From Lineus longissimus (Eukaryota; Nemertea; Pilidiophora; Heteronemertea; Lineidae), in NCBI RefSeq assembly GCF_910592395.1, contig NC_088323.1, positions 4,526,001 to 4,590,000 on the forward strand: a stretch of 64,000 bases of DNA, in the 5' to 3' direction. The notes beneath the pieces are model-generated. The model was not told where the DNA came from. It worked only from the letters and a program-made list of their open reading frames with translations, and made no database searches. A program made the position numbers and the translations under genes. Positions 22,476 through 34,100 of this stretch are shown here, one piece after another; the stretch's first letter is position 1; every line of letters starts with the position of its first letter.

Positions 22476-24870
22476 TCGAGATTCACTCAATAACACACTT
22501 CATGAGCATATTTCAAAACCATTTTTGGGGGGTTTATTTCCAAGATATGTGACTGGTATCCAGGTTGAATCTAAACCTGGCGTGAGATTCGGAGACGAAA
22601 TTCGCCGAAAAACGTGGCATTCGCTAACGGTTAGAACTTTGTTTTTATCGCATAAAAGGGTGAGTTGTTGTTCAAAAGAGAATTAAATACACCAAGTTTT
22701 CTTTCAATGGGCCGGGGTCGATTTCGTCAGTGTCAGTTGACTTTGATTTTGATTTAAATGGGCATTGGTCGTTGAATTAAACAGCTTGAAATTGAGCGCA
22801 CTTGATTGCAGAAGGTTTGTGACCAGTCGTTGCCCAATGATGTCATACGTTCATCAAAACAATATCCATTCATGGTCCATGTTTCAGAGTTACGTCGTAT
22901 CACCCAGAAGCCTCTGCGAGGCGCCCATTCCAACACGTGGAGGAAGCCACCATGATGAGGTTTTTCAATTTTCACCAAAGAAACTGAAGATAACAAGGTA
23001 AGACTGAAACCAAACCATCTAAATTTGATGCTGTGAGATGCGAAGAGCATTTAAATTCATTTTTGTGCAAATTAGGTTTTTTTTAACAAACTTGGTGCAC
23101 CATTGTGCGGTCTGTTACGGGGATCCTCTATGAAGAAAGCCATTCTAAAGACCCGTTCCTAATGCGGGTATATCTCCAAATGAGAGTGCCATGCAGTATA
23201 TTCCGAGCAAGTCTTTGGTATGACGCTGCATTGCCAAGAGTACTAAGGCATAGTGCGTGAATGTTGATGTGGAGGAATGACTTTATTGTTATTTTTTGCT
23301 AAAACTCCATTACGTTCTACGCGACCACAAATAACAACGGAGACCATTAAGCCACTGGCGAAAGTGCTCATTATTATTGGCTGGATTGTCTCGCAATTTG
23401 TATCTACGGTCACTACTGCAAAGTCGGTCAGCAGCCATAGTGACATTCAGGGTTGCAGCTTCCGCGTCGTGACCGACGTCAACGAGATTTCGGCTCCTGG
23501 TCGATTTTACAGCAATAAGCTTGATGACTGTGTAGGCCTACGTCATTAGTTTTGGAATGAACTGTCTGTCGGGTTCACAGATCGTCTTCATTCTCAATCG
23601 GGAGTGTAATACCGCATTTATATCGATACGCTTTGGCCACTTTGTTGTCACATTTCCGCAGTCAAGGCACAAAAGTCGTTTTATGTAACATGGACACTTC
23701 CTACTTCTCCGTCCTGAAGATATCATGTTTTCCTGTTTATTTGAAACCAAGGGATGTCATGCCCGTAACAAGGACTATAGTCATTCTTCATATGTCTCAT
23801 GTTCTGTTGGCGCCAAGAAAAAGATTGCCCGTAACACGGACAATTCTAGTCCCTTTTCATTCGAAGCCCAAAGTATATCATGTCCGTTAGACATTACTTC
23901 GTTTTCGTATTAATCTGCCGCCTATAGATCTGGAGGTCCCATGAACGTAACATGGACGATTCCTCTTTGCTCCATTCCATCTTAAACCATCCTTTCGGGT
24001 GAATTTTGTCACACTCCAACGTCATCCCCTTCTTCTCGTCTATTCCTCTGCAAAATTCTCAAAATTCCGTCAACTTGTATTTTCCAGATGTTGTTGTGAA
24101 AGGAAGAGGAAATCTCGACTGAGGAGGGCGACCAGGATGAACTTCTAGCTCGTTCCCGAAGAACAATGACCAGTTGAAGGCAAGGCCAATATTTTGTGAA
24201 AATGTCTCTTAAAGACTTTAGTTACACTTGTCATCAAAGCTATGCTGAAAACTATCCGAATCGTGTGACCCTCATAGTGGTCTATGCTCCCTTTAAACTT
24301 GGCCGGGTCGGTAAATCTTGATAAGATGCGAAAACCTTGGTGGTCAAGATGACTTCTTTCAGACATCCTCAATTTGGTTGGCATAAACTAGGCATTATAG
24401 TGAGGTTTAGCTTGCAACGCGTTATGATAGTTTACGTTTCGAAATAGAAAATTGTAACACAACGAAAATGTTTCGTCCTGCTGATAATTAGCAACATCAT
24501 CTTTAATGACGTATAGTCTCGAATGACAAGCAAGTCGATTGCAAGCAATGTTTTGAAGCCGTAAACGTAAGATAAAACGTAAGCTTGTGAAACCACACAA
24601 TTTTTTCTGTTGCCCATAGCATGAACATGATGACAAACTTCGCGTTGCTGATCTAAACAGTGCTGAGAGTCCTGATCGATGAAAAGTTCTCGAAATGAAG
24701 TTTGAAAAAGTTCACCACTTTGTAAAATTAGAAAATTTCAAGAAGTTCACCACCTCCCTTACTCAATTGAGAAGTTTTCTCAATGTTTTTAATTGCAAAT
24801 AATCCCTTGATCTATCAAAATAACTAAAATGTTGTCATCATCTTCATGCTTGGGACCACCGAGATTGTCG
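22476..24870. other. Intergenic DNA with a possible two-exon remnant
   Basis: A plus-strand segment at 22888-22997 is bounded by TTTCAG and GTAAGA and is open in one frame (SYVVSPRSLCEAPIPTRGG...). Spliced to 24088-24148 it would end in a basic tail and TAG. Phase agrees but there is no homology and no start, so this is not called as a gene. A degenerate repeat is listed at 23680-23960. Confidence 0.3.
23680..23960. repeat. Degenerate minisatellite, unit about 55-78 bp
   Basis: GTAACATGGAC-like cores recur near 23687, 23765, 23831, 23885 (degenerate) and 23946, each followed by a pyrimidine-rich stretch with TTC and ATTC(G/T). Confidence 0.55.
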
Positions 24871-24873
24871 AAT

Positions 24874-25062
24874 CCGGTGTAACGTTTTTGGTTGTTCCCC
24901 ATATTTCAGTGTCTGTGTTTTAGTGTTGTTTGATAGTAATAGAACAGTGATAGATATTTTCACGATTTGACGCGTCTCTGTTTCCCTTAATTGAAAAGCC
25001 ATGTTGATCTTTTTGCCTGGAAACACTGAAATATGGGGAACTATCAAAAACGCTTGCACCGG
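24874..25062. mobile_element. MITE with about 39-bp inverted ends (CCGGTG)
   Basis: The left end CCGGTGTAACGTTTTTGG followed by GTTCCCCATATTTCAGTGT is inverted at the right end (25022-25062), which reads ACACTGAAATATGGGGAAC and then CAAAAACGCTTGCACCGG. The middle, about 110 bp, has no coding capacity. No clear target-site duplication is visible. Confidence 0.8.
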
Positions 25063-25149
25063 CGAACTTCACGAAAGGGTATGTTTCTCAAAACTTGTGT
25101 TTTTGGCTGCCAATTAAAAAAAGTTTCATGGAAAAAAAATTGCAAAAAA

Positions 25150-25222
25150 ACCTCGGTCGGGATTTGAACCCAATACCTTCTGGTCGCAGGTCCACCGCTC
25201 TAACCACTCGACCACCAAACCT
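25150..25222 (-). pseudogene. tRNA-like relic
   Basis: On the minus strand a T arm TTGGG-TTCAAAT-CCCGA and a B box (GGTTCAAATCC) are intact, and the acceptor strands GGTTTGG and CCGAGGT pair with one mismatch. An A-box-like TGGTCGAGTGGTTAGAG is present. The D and anticodon stems pair poorly, so this is a decayed tRNA gene or the head of a tRNA-derived SINE. Confidence 0.5.
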
Positions 25223-27880
25223 ATTCCTAATCAGGGCTGGCAACGAGCAACTGGCTAAACCCAAAATGCCACAGGGGCGACCCATTGTCAAATGAATGGG
25301 AGTCCATTTCTTTTCCCAAAAAGGATTTGGGCGAGGCTATTGTGGTCTTTTCAGCCGTAAATCCAATCATATAATCATAGCATTACTCCACCTGATTTAT
25401 CGACATTGTTCAATGATGATTCAGAAAGATAGCTAAAGGGTAAGAAAGGTCTAGGCCTGATATCGGCCCACACTGAAGTAAAACTGCGACCAATCCGGGT
25501 CCCTTTATTAGGTCATAACTAACATTCCCAAACGAAATCTTCCCTAAATGCGCTTTATCATGTTTTATAAGTTATCATGTACCCCATCACTGATGTGTTG
25601 TTTTGGAAAATACAATAGAGAGGTTAAGACTTTGATCCGAGAACGAGATGTCATTATGACCGACGACAAAATAGGTGTGTCTTTAATGTTAGGTGTGCCA
25701 AGAAACAAAAACTTATTACTCAAAAGAATTAAACTACATGTACTTTCTGCTTGAAACATTAGAAGTAATAATACGAAACCACCAACGGGACTTTATGACG
25801 TAAACCAGAGAACAATTAGATATTAACTCGTTATCGGATCAAAGTCTGAACCTCTCTATTGTTTTAGTTTGTATGGTATTTTTCGACGTTTCGAAGGGTC
25901 AAAAACAAAATGTCACTTCCGACCTTTTGTTTCTCAAGAAATGTCTCACAGGAATATGGGTTTTACTCTCAGTCACGCCAGAGTGCGTAAATCGCTTATG
26001 TGGATATAGGCCTTTAGCTCTAAGCGTTGTACCGTTCAGTTTCACAAACATGATTGTGATTTTTGGAACGATAATTAATGTATAGGCCAACCTGATTTGA
26101 TTAATTAATAATTTTATTGTTTTAGTCGAAGTGGACAATTTAATTTGGAATTTCTGATTTTGGCAGTCAACCAGTTTTGGACACCCTGTACATGTGTAGG
26201 CCTATACAAGTTGAAAGTTATGATAAAAATGACGTCAGTCATGGCCAACACTTTCAAATTTTTACGAAGTTGTTTCTTTAGAATTTATACATAATAAAAT
26301 GAAATCTGATGGGGGGGGGGGGGGGGTATGAATTCGCGTCGCCATATAAGGGTCACACATATTGCTTATATGCCCAAAACCTCAATAACCTTGGGGAACT
26401 CTTGATCAGCAATTGAGTTGGCATCTTTAAAATCCTAAAGAAACAATTTCGGTAACTTTTGATCTAGTCCCTGACGATAATTACAAAATCTGACAGTGTA
26501 TAAGAAATACTTTAAACTCACCACTATAAGACCACCCGATGAATTTTTTAAAATGTGTGTACATGTACATGTACGTTTCAGCGGTGCCAAACTTGTGGTC
26601 ATTGGCGGGTCTCTATATCCATGCATCCATACCGGTGCGATGTGTTACCCAGGCTCAGTGTAAGAAAAATACACATCGCGGGTATGATTCATTGAAATAG
26701 AGACCAAAGACCAATCAAAGGCAACTGCATGTGATAAGTGTTTTGTCTTACAAATACAAGATACTGCAGACGTTTTTAGATCAGCAAAATCTTTTTAAAA
26801 TTCGTCTTTAATGAATTGATCTGGTATCAAAGTTAATGAAATAGGGTCTTATACACGTGATTTAACAGTATTTCGCCATCTTTGCGATGTACCATAATTC
26901 ATCTGTATGAAATGTAGTCTGATTGAAAAGTTATATTAAAAATATGATAATTTTAAATTCTGCTTCTTTTTGGTTACTTTCATACGGTTACTTTGGTTTC
27001 GTTTGATGTCTCCCCATTTGGAATATGGTGGAGGCAGAGGAAACCACAAGCAAAAGCAGTCAAATATGGCATGTTACATTCTTAGAAATAAAGTTTTTTC
27101 ATGATTTGACGGGCACGTATTTCAGACTAATTTGATTTCAAACAAAATCCTTACGGTCTCCCTATGGCATGACACAAAAAGGGTTTGAAATACGTGAAGA
27201 CCTTTATTCCTAAGACTGTGCAATGTTGCTAATTTCATTGGTTGTCATTGTGTTCAATGTTTAGCTTTGATTACTAATACACTTTCTCCAAAGTTTATAT
27301 CATGTGCAGCTATGAGTTTGTAAGCAAAGTTACCAGATTTCGTTGGTTGATTTGCTGAGCAACTTGTGTTACCGCCATGTATGTGTGAGAGATTTATGTG
27401 TGATGCAGTATATTTAAGTTTGATGATACTTCCGTTTATTGTTGGTAAAAGGGTCAACAAAGGACTTTGAAACTGCTCTGAAATTACTCTGATAGGCTTG
27501 CGCCATTCAGGGCCATCAGACAAGTTTCAAAGTCTTTCGTTTGTCCTCTTCTGCACGACAGTTTGAACAAAGTAACATCAAACTTAAACTTCTCTGCATA
27601 ATACTTTGAATACTTTACGCAATTCACTTCATGGTATAACATATAAGTTGTTCAGCAAATGGCCTCAAAGAATCTGACAACTCCGCTTACAAAGTCGCAC
27701 ATAATATTCACTTTGAAGACTTGTATTAATAGTTAAACATTGAACATAATAATAACAAATGAAGTTTGCAATTGCCATATTTAGCCGACTACACACAAGA
27801 CAAGGACAAGGACAACCAGGATCGACGGATTTTTTTGGAAAAAAGGGGGACCCCGGAATATAGGCTATCTCCAAAAACGT
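25223..27880. other. Intergenic DNA
   Basis: AT-rich sequence with no supported gene. It contains a 16-base poly-G run at 26311-26326 and a TACATGTACATGTAC tract near 26560. The open frames at 25548-26085 lack splice or family support. Confidence 0.5.
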
Positions 27881-27884
27881 CCAA

Positions 27885-28150
27885 AAAAAACTCGAGCGTG
27901 ACCTGGCTCCGTAACTTTTAAGAAGAAAAGAGTTACGAGGGGAAGTCACGCACAACTTTTTTTTCGACTTTTGTGGACTTAGCGTATTTTTGAGAAAAAA
28001 TCATGGAAAAAAATTACGGAGCGAAGTCACGCTCGATTTTTTTTTTACTTCTGTGGACTTAGAGCATTTTTGAAGAAAAAATCGCAGGAAGAATCAACTG
28101 GAAACAATGCCATAGACTGAATCTGTGGACTTAGAATATTTTCCCAAAAA
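27885..28150. repeat. Short tandem repeat of about 75-80 bp, three units
   Basis: GTGGACTTAG recurs near 27973, 28053 and 28123, each followed by an A/T-rich stretch (TATTTTTGAGAAAAAATC or similar). Between units, GAAGTCACGC appears twice, and GAGCGTGAC at 27894 is the inverse of GTCACGCTC near 28030. Confidence 0.6.
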
Positions 28151-28760
28151 GTATATTCAGGCAGATAGTGGACACCACAATTCAGTAATGAGAAGTGGAT
28201 TTCAATTGTAACTATAAAGTAATTGTTTAGTGCGCTCCCCTCGAAACTTTTACAATGATATGCAAAGAATAGACATAAGTTTATAAGTTTTATTCAAAGT
28301 CAGTGAAAATGAATACAGATGAAAAACGATTGGTTTTACAACATAGAAATCGGGTTGCGATTCGTGGATGGAGTTGGACGAGGAGGCAAGGTAGGCTATG
28401 GACGGCGTCAACGTATACTGAAACGACAGGAAAGAAAACAAAGTTTTAAATGGGTGAAAGAATATTAGTTACATCAAATACAGGCTTCAGGTTTTTGGTC
28501 GGAGGCCACGGAGGGCCAGAGGACTGACAAGAGGCGCTTCTGCTTTGATATAACCGACAAAGCCATGGCGCTTCCCTTCGGGTTAATCTATCAAACTTCA
28601 CCGGAGATAGAGATAACAAAAATAAATGCAATAAAGATAACGAGTTTGGCTTCAAACAAAGTTTTAGGATGGCAGTTTAGAAGATGGTCAATCAGCGCAA
28701 ACAGGTTGGTAAAGAAATCTTTGACAAGCACTCATTTCAAATTTAGGATTCAAATGTCAG

Positions 28761-28960
28761 CCATTTTGTTATGACCTTTTCACAGGCAACGTAAGTTTAC
28801 CATGACATAAAAGTACCTGTATATCAATTCAAGCAATTTACTTGAAGTTGTCCGTGTCTTGTAATGTTGATGGATATTTTGAATGATTTTGATGACCATT
28901 TGATTAGAAAAATGACTTTTCTGTCATGGTAAACTCAAGTTGCCTGTGAACAAAATGGCC
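28761..28960. mobile_element. MITE with GTAAGTTTACCATGACA inverted ends
   Basis: The left end CCATTTTGTT...CACAGGCAACGTAAG TTTACCATGACA and the reverse complement of the right end (GGCCATTTTGTTCACAGGCA, then ACTTGAGTTTACCATGACA) are inverted repeats of about 40 bp, with a small insertion (ATGACCTTT) on the left. Total length is 200 bp with no open frame. A partial relative lies at 20612-20712. Confidence 0.8.
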
Positions 28961-30170
28961 AATCTGTTGTAAACGGTTTATTCGCCAGATGTATGGTATC
29001 AAAAACATTTAAGCCGCCTTATATGTTTTTGAAGGTATATAATCTATACTCACTTTTTGGTCCATTGGACAAATAGGACTGATGTTCTTTCTCCATGGGA
29101 CGCCATAGTGTTCACGACTAGACAACTTTTCTCTGGCCTTTGATCTGCAAATAATGAGAGAAGACAGAAATGAGTACACTTCATTGAAGACCATGGGTAT
29201 CTCCTCTAGTGGACGGCATTGACCAATAAAAAGAAAACTCTACATTTTGCCTCTCTCCCTAAGTAACTACTTAGTTGCAACCGCTTGTCTTTCATCCAAA
29301 ACGATCAAAGTATATATCAAGGACAGTACGTAGGAGAAAGGGACAAATGTTGTTTGGAAAATGTCTTGAAAAATGAACTGGTATTAGCCAGAGTTGCCGA
29401 AAGAGAAGGCGTTGTAAAAGTTTCACCGAACTTGTCTCATAAGGCGGCGGGGAGCCGAATTCATTGTCATTTGGTATCTTCCATCCTATAGCGGATTGCT
29501 AATTGAGGACGGCGCAAACTCATTAGCCATGTACATTAAGACACGGGCATCAGACCAACTTTTGGACGGGGAAGAGCGGAGTTCACAGTAATTTGGTGGC
29601 CGGAGCCCATGGTGCACGCGACGGAGTGAAGGATCACTTTATCGTGGCATTTTTTCGCTCTGTCAATCTAAGAGTTTCGCCCAAAACGACCTGAAAATGT
29701 CGAGGATTACTTACCGAAGATACTCGTTAGATCGTTTTGCAGAAATATGCTTTATTACTCTTGAAAATCGAGCTTTTTGTGAAAAACTTTGTGGACATCT
29801 TTCCCACTCCTTCCCGGACGCCACGTGGAATGCCGATCACGGGTCTCGCGAGAAGCGAGTTTGAACCCTGTGTCCATGGCTCGTTATGAAATCGACATGA
29901 TTCGTACACCAAGACATGAGGGCTATTCAAATAAAGTGTAATAGGATATGGACAACGCCAGCATAGTTCTTGTTATAAACAGATTGAAATGATAAATAAA
30001 ACATGGCCGCACTGAAATTTTGATTGAAATCCTCTAATAGGCTTTGAAACTTGTGTTGAATTGCTAAATAGATTGTGACAACGTCTTCGTGTAGGCCCCT
30101 TGGATCAAACGACTTTTAAAGATCTTTTCTGAGAGTTCTATATATGGCATGGACATTTGCGGTCAGTTTG
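28961..30170. other. Intergenic DNA
   Basis: Nothing recognised. Short open frames at 29009-29194, 29285-29491 and 29727-29930 have no supporting signals. Confidence 0.5.
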
Positions 30171-30199
30171 ACCCGCAACTGATGAATCAGAGCTACGTA

Positions 30200-30710
30200 C
30201 TGACGATATGTCCTTACCAGGCCCTCAGTGTACAAGTCCTTACAGAATCATCCTTTCTGATATATTCTGTATGAAGCAAGGACGACTGCAACAGTATGTC
30301 CAACAAGGCCCCACAAACTAGTCAAGCAGCGCTAGGTTGAGAAGATGCCTCAGTGTCTGTCCCTTGACGCTGTGCATATCCTTCCCTATGACAATCTGAA
30401 TGTAGCAAAGGAAGACAGTATAGCCTCAGTGTTCAGACATTGGTTGTGATGAGTTCTCCATGTCAGCCCCCCCCCCCCCCCAAGGCTCAACAGGTCCTTT
30501 CTGAGACATTCAGATAGCATGGAAGACAGTTCAGCCTAATTTGGTTGTGCTGACGTCTCCATGTCAGGACCTTTAGGTTGAACAGATCATTTCTGAGACA
30601 TCCTGATTATGACAAGGAAGACAGTATAGCCCACTTCACCTAAGTGTTTGGACAGAGATAGGTTGTGACAATGTCTCCATGTCAGACACTTCGCTTCCAA
30701 GGAGACATGG
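30200..30710. repeat. Dispersed repeat of about 125 bp, about four units
   Basis: Units contain CTTTCTGAGACAT.C(A/T)GAT, AAGGAAGACAGTATAGCC, TTGGTTGTG(A/C)TGA and TCTCCATGTCAG. The first unit is closest to the pair at 7640-7850, sharing AACAAGGCCCC and TGTCTGTCCCTTGA. A 15-base poly-C run at 30467-30481 lies inside the array. Confidence 0.7.
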
Positions 30711-30817
30711 CAGATTTTAAAAAACTTCAGGAGAAGACAAATTTGACCAGGTCAGCACTCATTCTATTTCAGCATTCACATTAAAAACAAAGACAATAAT
30801 TTTTCGAGATTTTATCA

Positions 30818-30823
30818 TTTATT
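30818..30823 (-). other. Candidate polyadenylation signal of NOM1
   Basis: TTTATT on the plus strand is AATAAA on the minus strand, about 350 bases after the NOM1 stop codon. No nearer canonical signal was noticed. Confidence 0.45.
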
Positions 30824-31170
30824 ATGAAGTTCTGCACATTTTAACAAAAATATGATCCCTAAGGCAAACAATGTCTGCACCATAATTTTTCAGTCAGAAG
30901 TGATATTGGTAGTGATCAAGTTGGTGAAACATATTTCGTGGCAGACCCCTGCTCCCCATTCATGAAACATGACATTCGTTTTCACCACTTCGAAGGATGT
31001 CCTTAGAATTAGATGCCCTCACTGCAGACAGCACTGCTGTAATCTTCAACTGACATCCAACTACACACTCAGCATGAATAGCCACCCATGAAAGTCATTA
31101 AACAATGGTTCAAACTAAACACAGAGAGTGATCAAAAGATGGAGTCCTAGTTCATCCAATCACATCACAA

Positions 31171-34100
31171 TCACATCCTCAACTTCGTCTCTCCAGATTT
31201 CAATGCTGCCTCTGCCATTTTAACCCTTTGCTCAAGATTCACATCTCCCGTGGGATACTTTTCCTTGTTTTTCAGAATGAAATGATGCAAAAATAACTTC
31301 AGTCCTTCTCGTAGAACGTGTAACTTTGGAAACGTAGCGATGCGATGGAAGACATCTTTAATCGTGTAGTCAGCGTGGTCGACTAATAAACCAAGGAGAA
31401 TGAAGCGTAAAAACTTCACCATTATTTTGTCCATTTCACCAAATTCAACAACCTGTAATGAAAGAAAGATTATTATACAATAATATTGGAAAAGAGGTTT
31501 GGTGGAGGAAGATAGCTGTCACCGTCAGGGCTGTCACAGGAGCATTTTAACATCAACACCTATCACTTCCAGAGCTATCGGTATGATGTAGGACAGCTGT
31601 CCCTTGAGACGCAAATTCAGTTGAAGACACTGGTTCATGTTTTCAAGTACTTGCACAGCCAGGCCTGTAGTTCTCTCTGATATCTCTCTCTTAGGAGTAG
31701 GAATACTCCCCTGAACATTTACTCCCCACCTACAGGAACAAACATTGAAGAAGGAAGAGTACCTCACCTTTAACACTGAAATCGACAAAGCTTTGGTAGC
31801 AAACAAATGGACAAGGAACTTGGCTAGGTTGCTCATGCTGTGATTTGATAGGCCTTGTAATGTCTTCAGCTTGTCCCACAGGTGGAACTGGATGGTCATC
31901 TACAAGAGAAGAGGCAGATATCATGATATTGGAAGAACATTTACATGTACTTGAAAACTAAAAAGACAAAACAAAATTGGTCAAAGATATGGTCGAAAGA
32001 GACACCTGTATCACATTCGGTCACTCAGATATGATGAGTTTTTTAGGCAAAATGGATATTCCTTGACCGTCTGACATCTATCACAAGTCTCAATGCATGG
32101 GCTCCACCCAACATGTAATCATCCCAAGAGCTAACACTGGCAGTTCAGCCTCAGGGTTTGATCAGAAGACACAATTCTGATCTATTTATTATTTACCTGA
32201 AATCTCCTATCGTATTCACAGAACTTCTGGCCTAAGTATGCATAATATGGATTGAATACTTTCTCTTGCAAGCAGCAGTCCATGATGACGTGAATGATTT
32301 CTCGCTCTTGCTGGTGCTTTAAGCTCAGTCGTAACAACTTTTCAAAGGCATCAACAAAGTCCTGAAAGGAAGATAGATGAAACCTTCATTTTCCTCGACA
32401 AATTATCAAGAGGGATTAAGGGGTTGAGGGGTCCTAAAGGCAGGAGGTAGGGGTCTAACGGGTGGTCTCCAGGTGACTTATATGCACAGTGAGGGAAGCA
32501 GGTCATCATACAAGCATGAATAATCCCACTGTACTGTGACTTAGTACACCTATTGGTGACTTTATGAGTGAATCAACCTAGGAAAGATATCTAAACTTAT
32601 ATCTGGTGAAAATTCTTTACATTTTGAACACTTTGTATAATATAATCAGCTCACCTCGCTTGTCATAAGCACACAGAAGATCGTCCGTCTGACATCTGTG
32701 TTCATGCGTTGCTTCTTAGCCAAGTCCATAATCTCCATACTGATGTTTTCGGGCAATTCAATAGATGTTTGGCTGGAGACTGAACAATTAAGGAATGAAA
32801 TAATCCATGCATGAAAAGACAGGTAGGGCTGGAGCCTGTGTGAAATTCGAGCTAGCACTGAGGACTCCATTGCAGCTGATGGCAGGACCATGCTAACTAT
32901 TCAATACAATACTGGTCTTTCCAGTTTGAAATTGACATTGAAGCGATACCAAAACATATTCAATGAATTTTTACAGTGGCGACAACTGGTCTACAGTGGC
33001 CTAATGAAATACTGTCACAAATAGTTACAATGTGAAAAATTATTTGGTCTAAATTATTGGATGCTGCCGATTGAATTGAATGATGCCACTCAGGGGAAGT
33101 TCGGATGAGAACTCTGTCATTTGTATTCTTACCTGTTTCTCGTCTGTCTGTCTCGCGGCCAGTCCACGCTGATCCTACCACCCACCATCTACCCTTGTTC
33201 TCGGCATTCACCAAATCGTGGAGCGATATTCTTAATTCCGAGTCTGTCGTTGAGCCGGAACCTGAAAAATGTGTTTAAAACATGTAGTCTACTTGTGACA
33301 GTGCAATATATATCTTGATGCCACTATGACTTGACTATCTGTCAATCAAATACACTTTTGATGAACCTTTACCCAGTATTACATGTACATGTACAAAAGG
33401 AAAGAACATACCTTTTATATATCCTCGAAGAAGTTTCTTTAAATGCTCAAGATGTGACGGGTCATAGTTAGGTATCTTCCGCACATTATTGTTCCGTATC
33501 GCAAGCAGCACCTCCAGCATGAACTTCACCCGAGATCTGAGAAAAGAATCGGAATATTTTCACTGAAATCATGATACGCTGCACATTCACCCCTAATCCC
33601 AACTCTTAGCCTGCCCAAGAAAAAGGAATCAAAGGCCCATGTGGCGCTAGGAATTGCACAGCCTTGAAACCATCTTCTTGACAGAGATAAAGTCTGGGTT
33701 ACTTCCCGAATCAGCTCTTGATCTGGCTGTATTGCATGGGAGAGCAGCGGCGAGTTTTGGACTCAAATTGGTGGTTTGAATTCAATTTGACCTCTCAAAT
33801 CAAGGACAGCTCTCCTTCAAGACCAGCTTTTCTTAGTTCTGAGGGTATCCCCAATAGAGAGGGTGTTGTTAGTACAGAGGTATCCACTTAGGGAGGTTCG
33901 AGTGAATTTCTCACTTGTCTTTGAACTGCTCCATATCCGCCGTGTTAGCTTTGGTCTGAACCTGGACTATGACCTCCTTCAAGGCGGCGGGATCGTCTTT
34001 ACGCAGGCCAAAACCAACATCTGAAATGGAGAGACACTCATAAATCAATCACCATTTTTCTTCTTCTTCATTCTTGGCACCTAGGGCATCAGTTGGTGGT

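Noticed and set aside
22888-24148. Two-exon plus-strand gene (22888-22997 joined to 24088-24148)
   Set aside because: The splice sites and phase fit, but there is no start exon, no family match and the product is under 60 residues; chance is a sufficient explanation.
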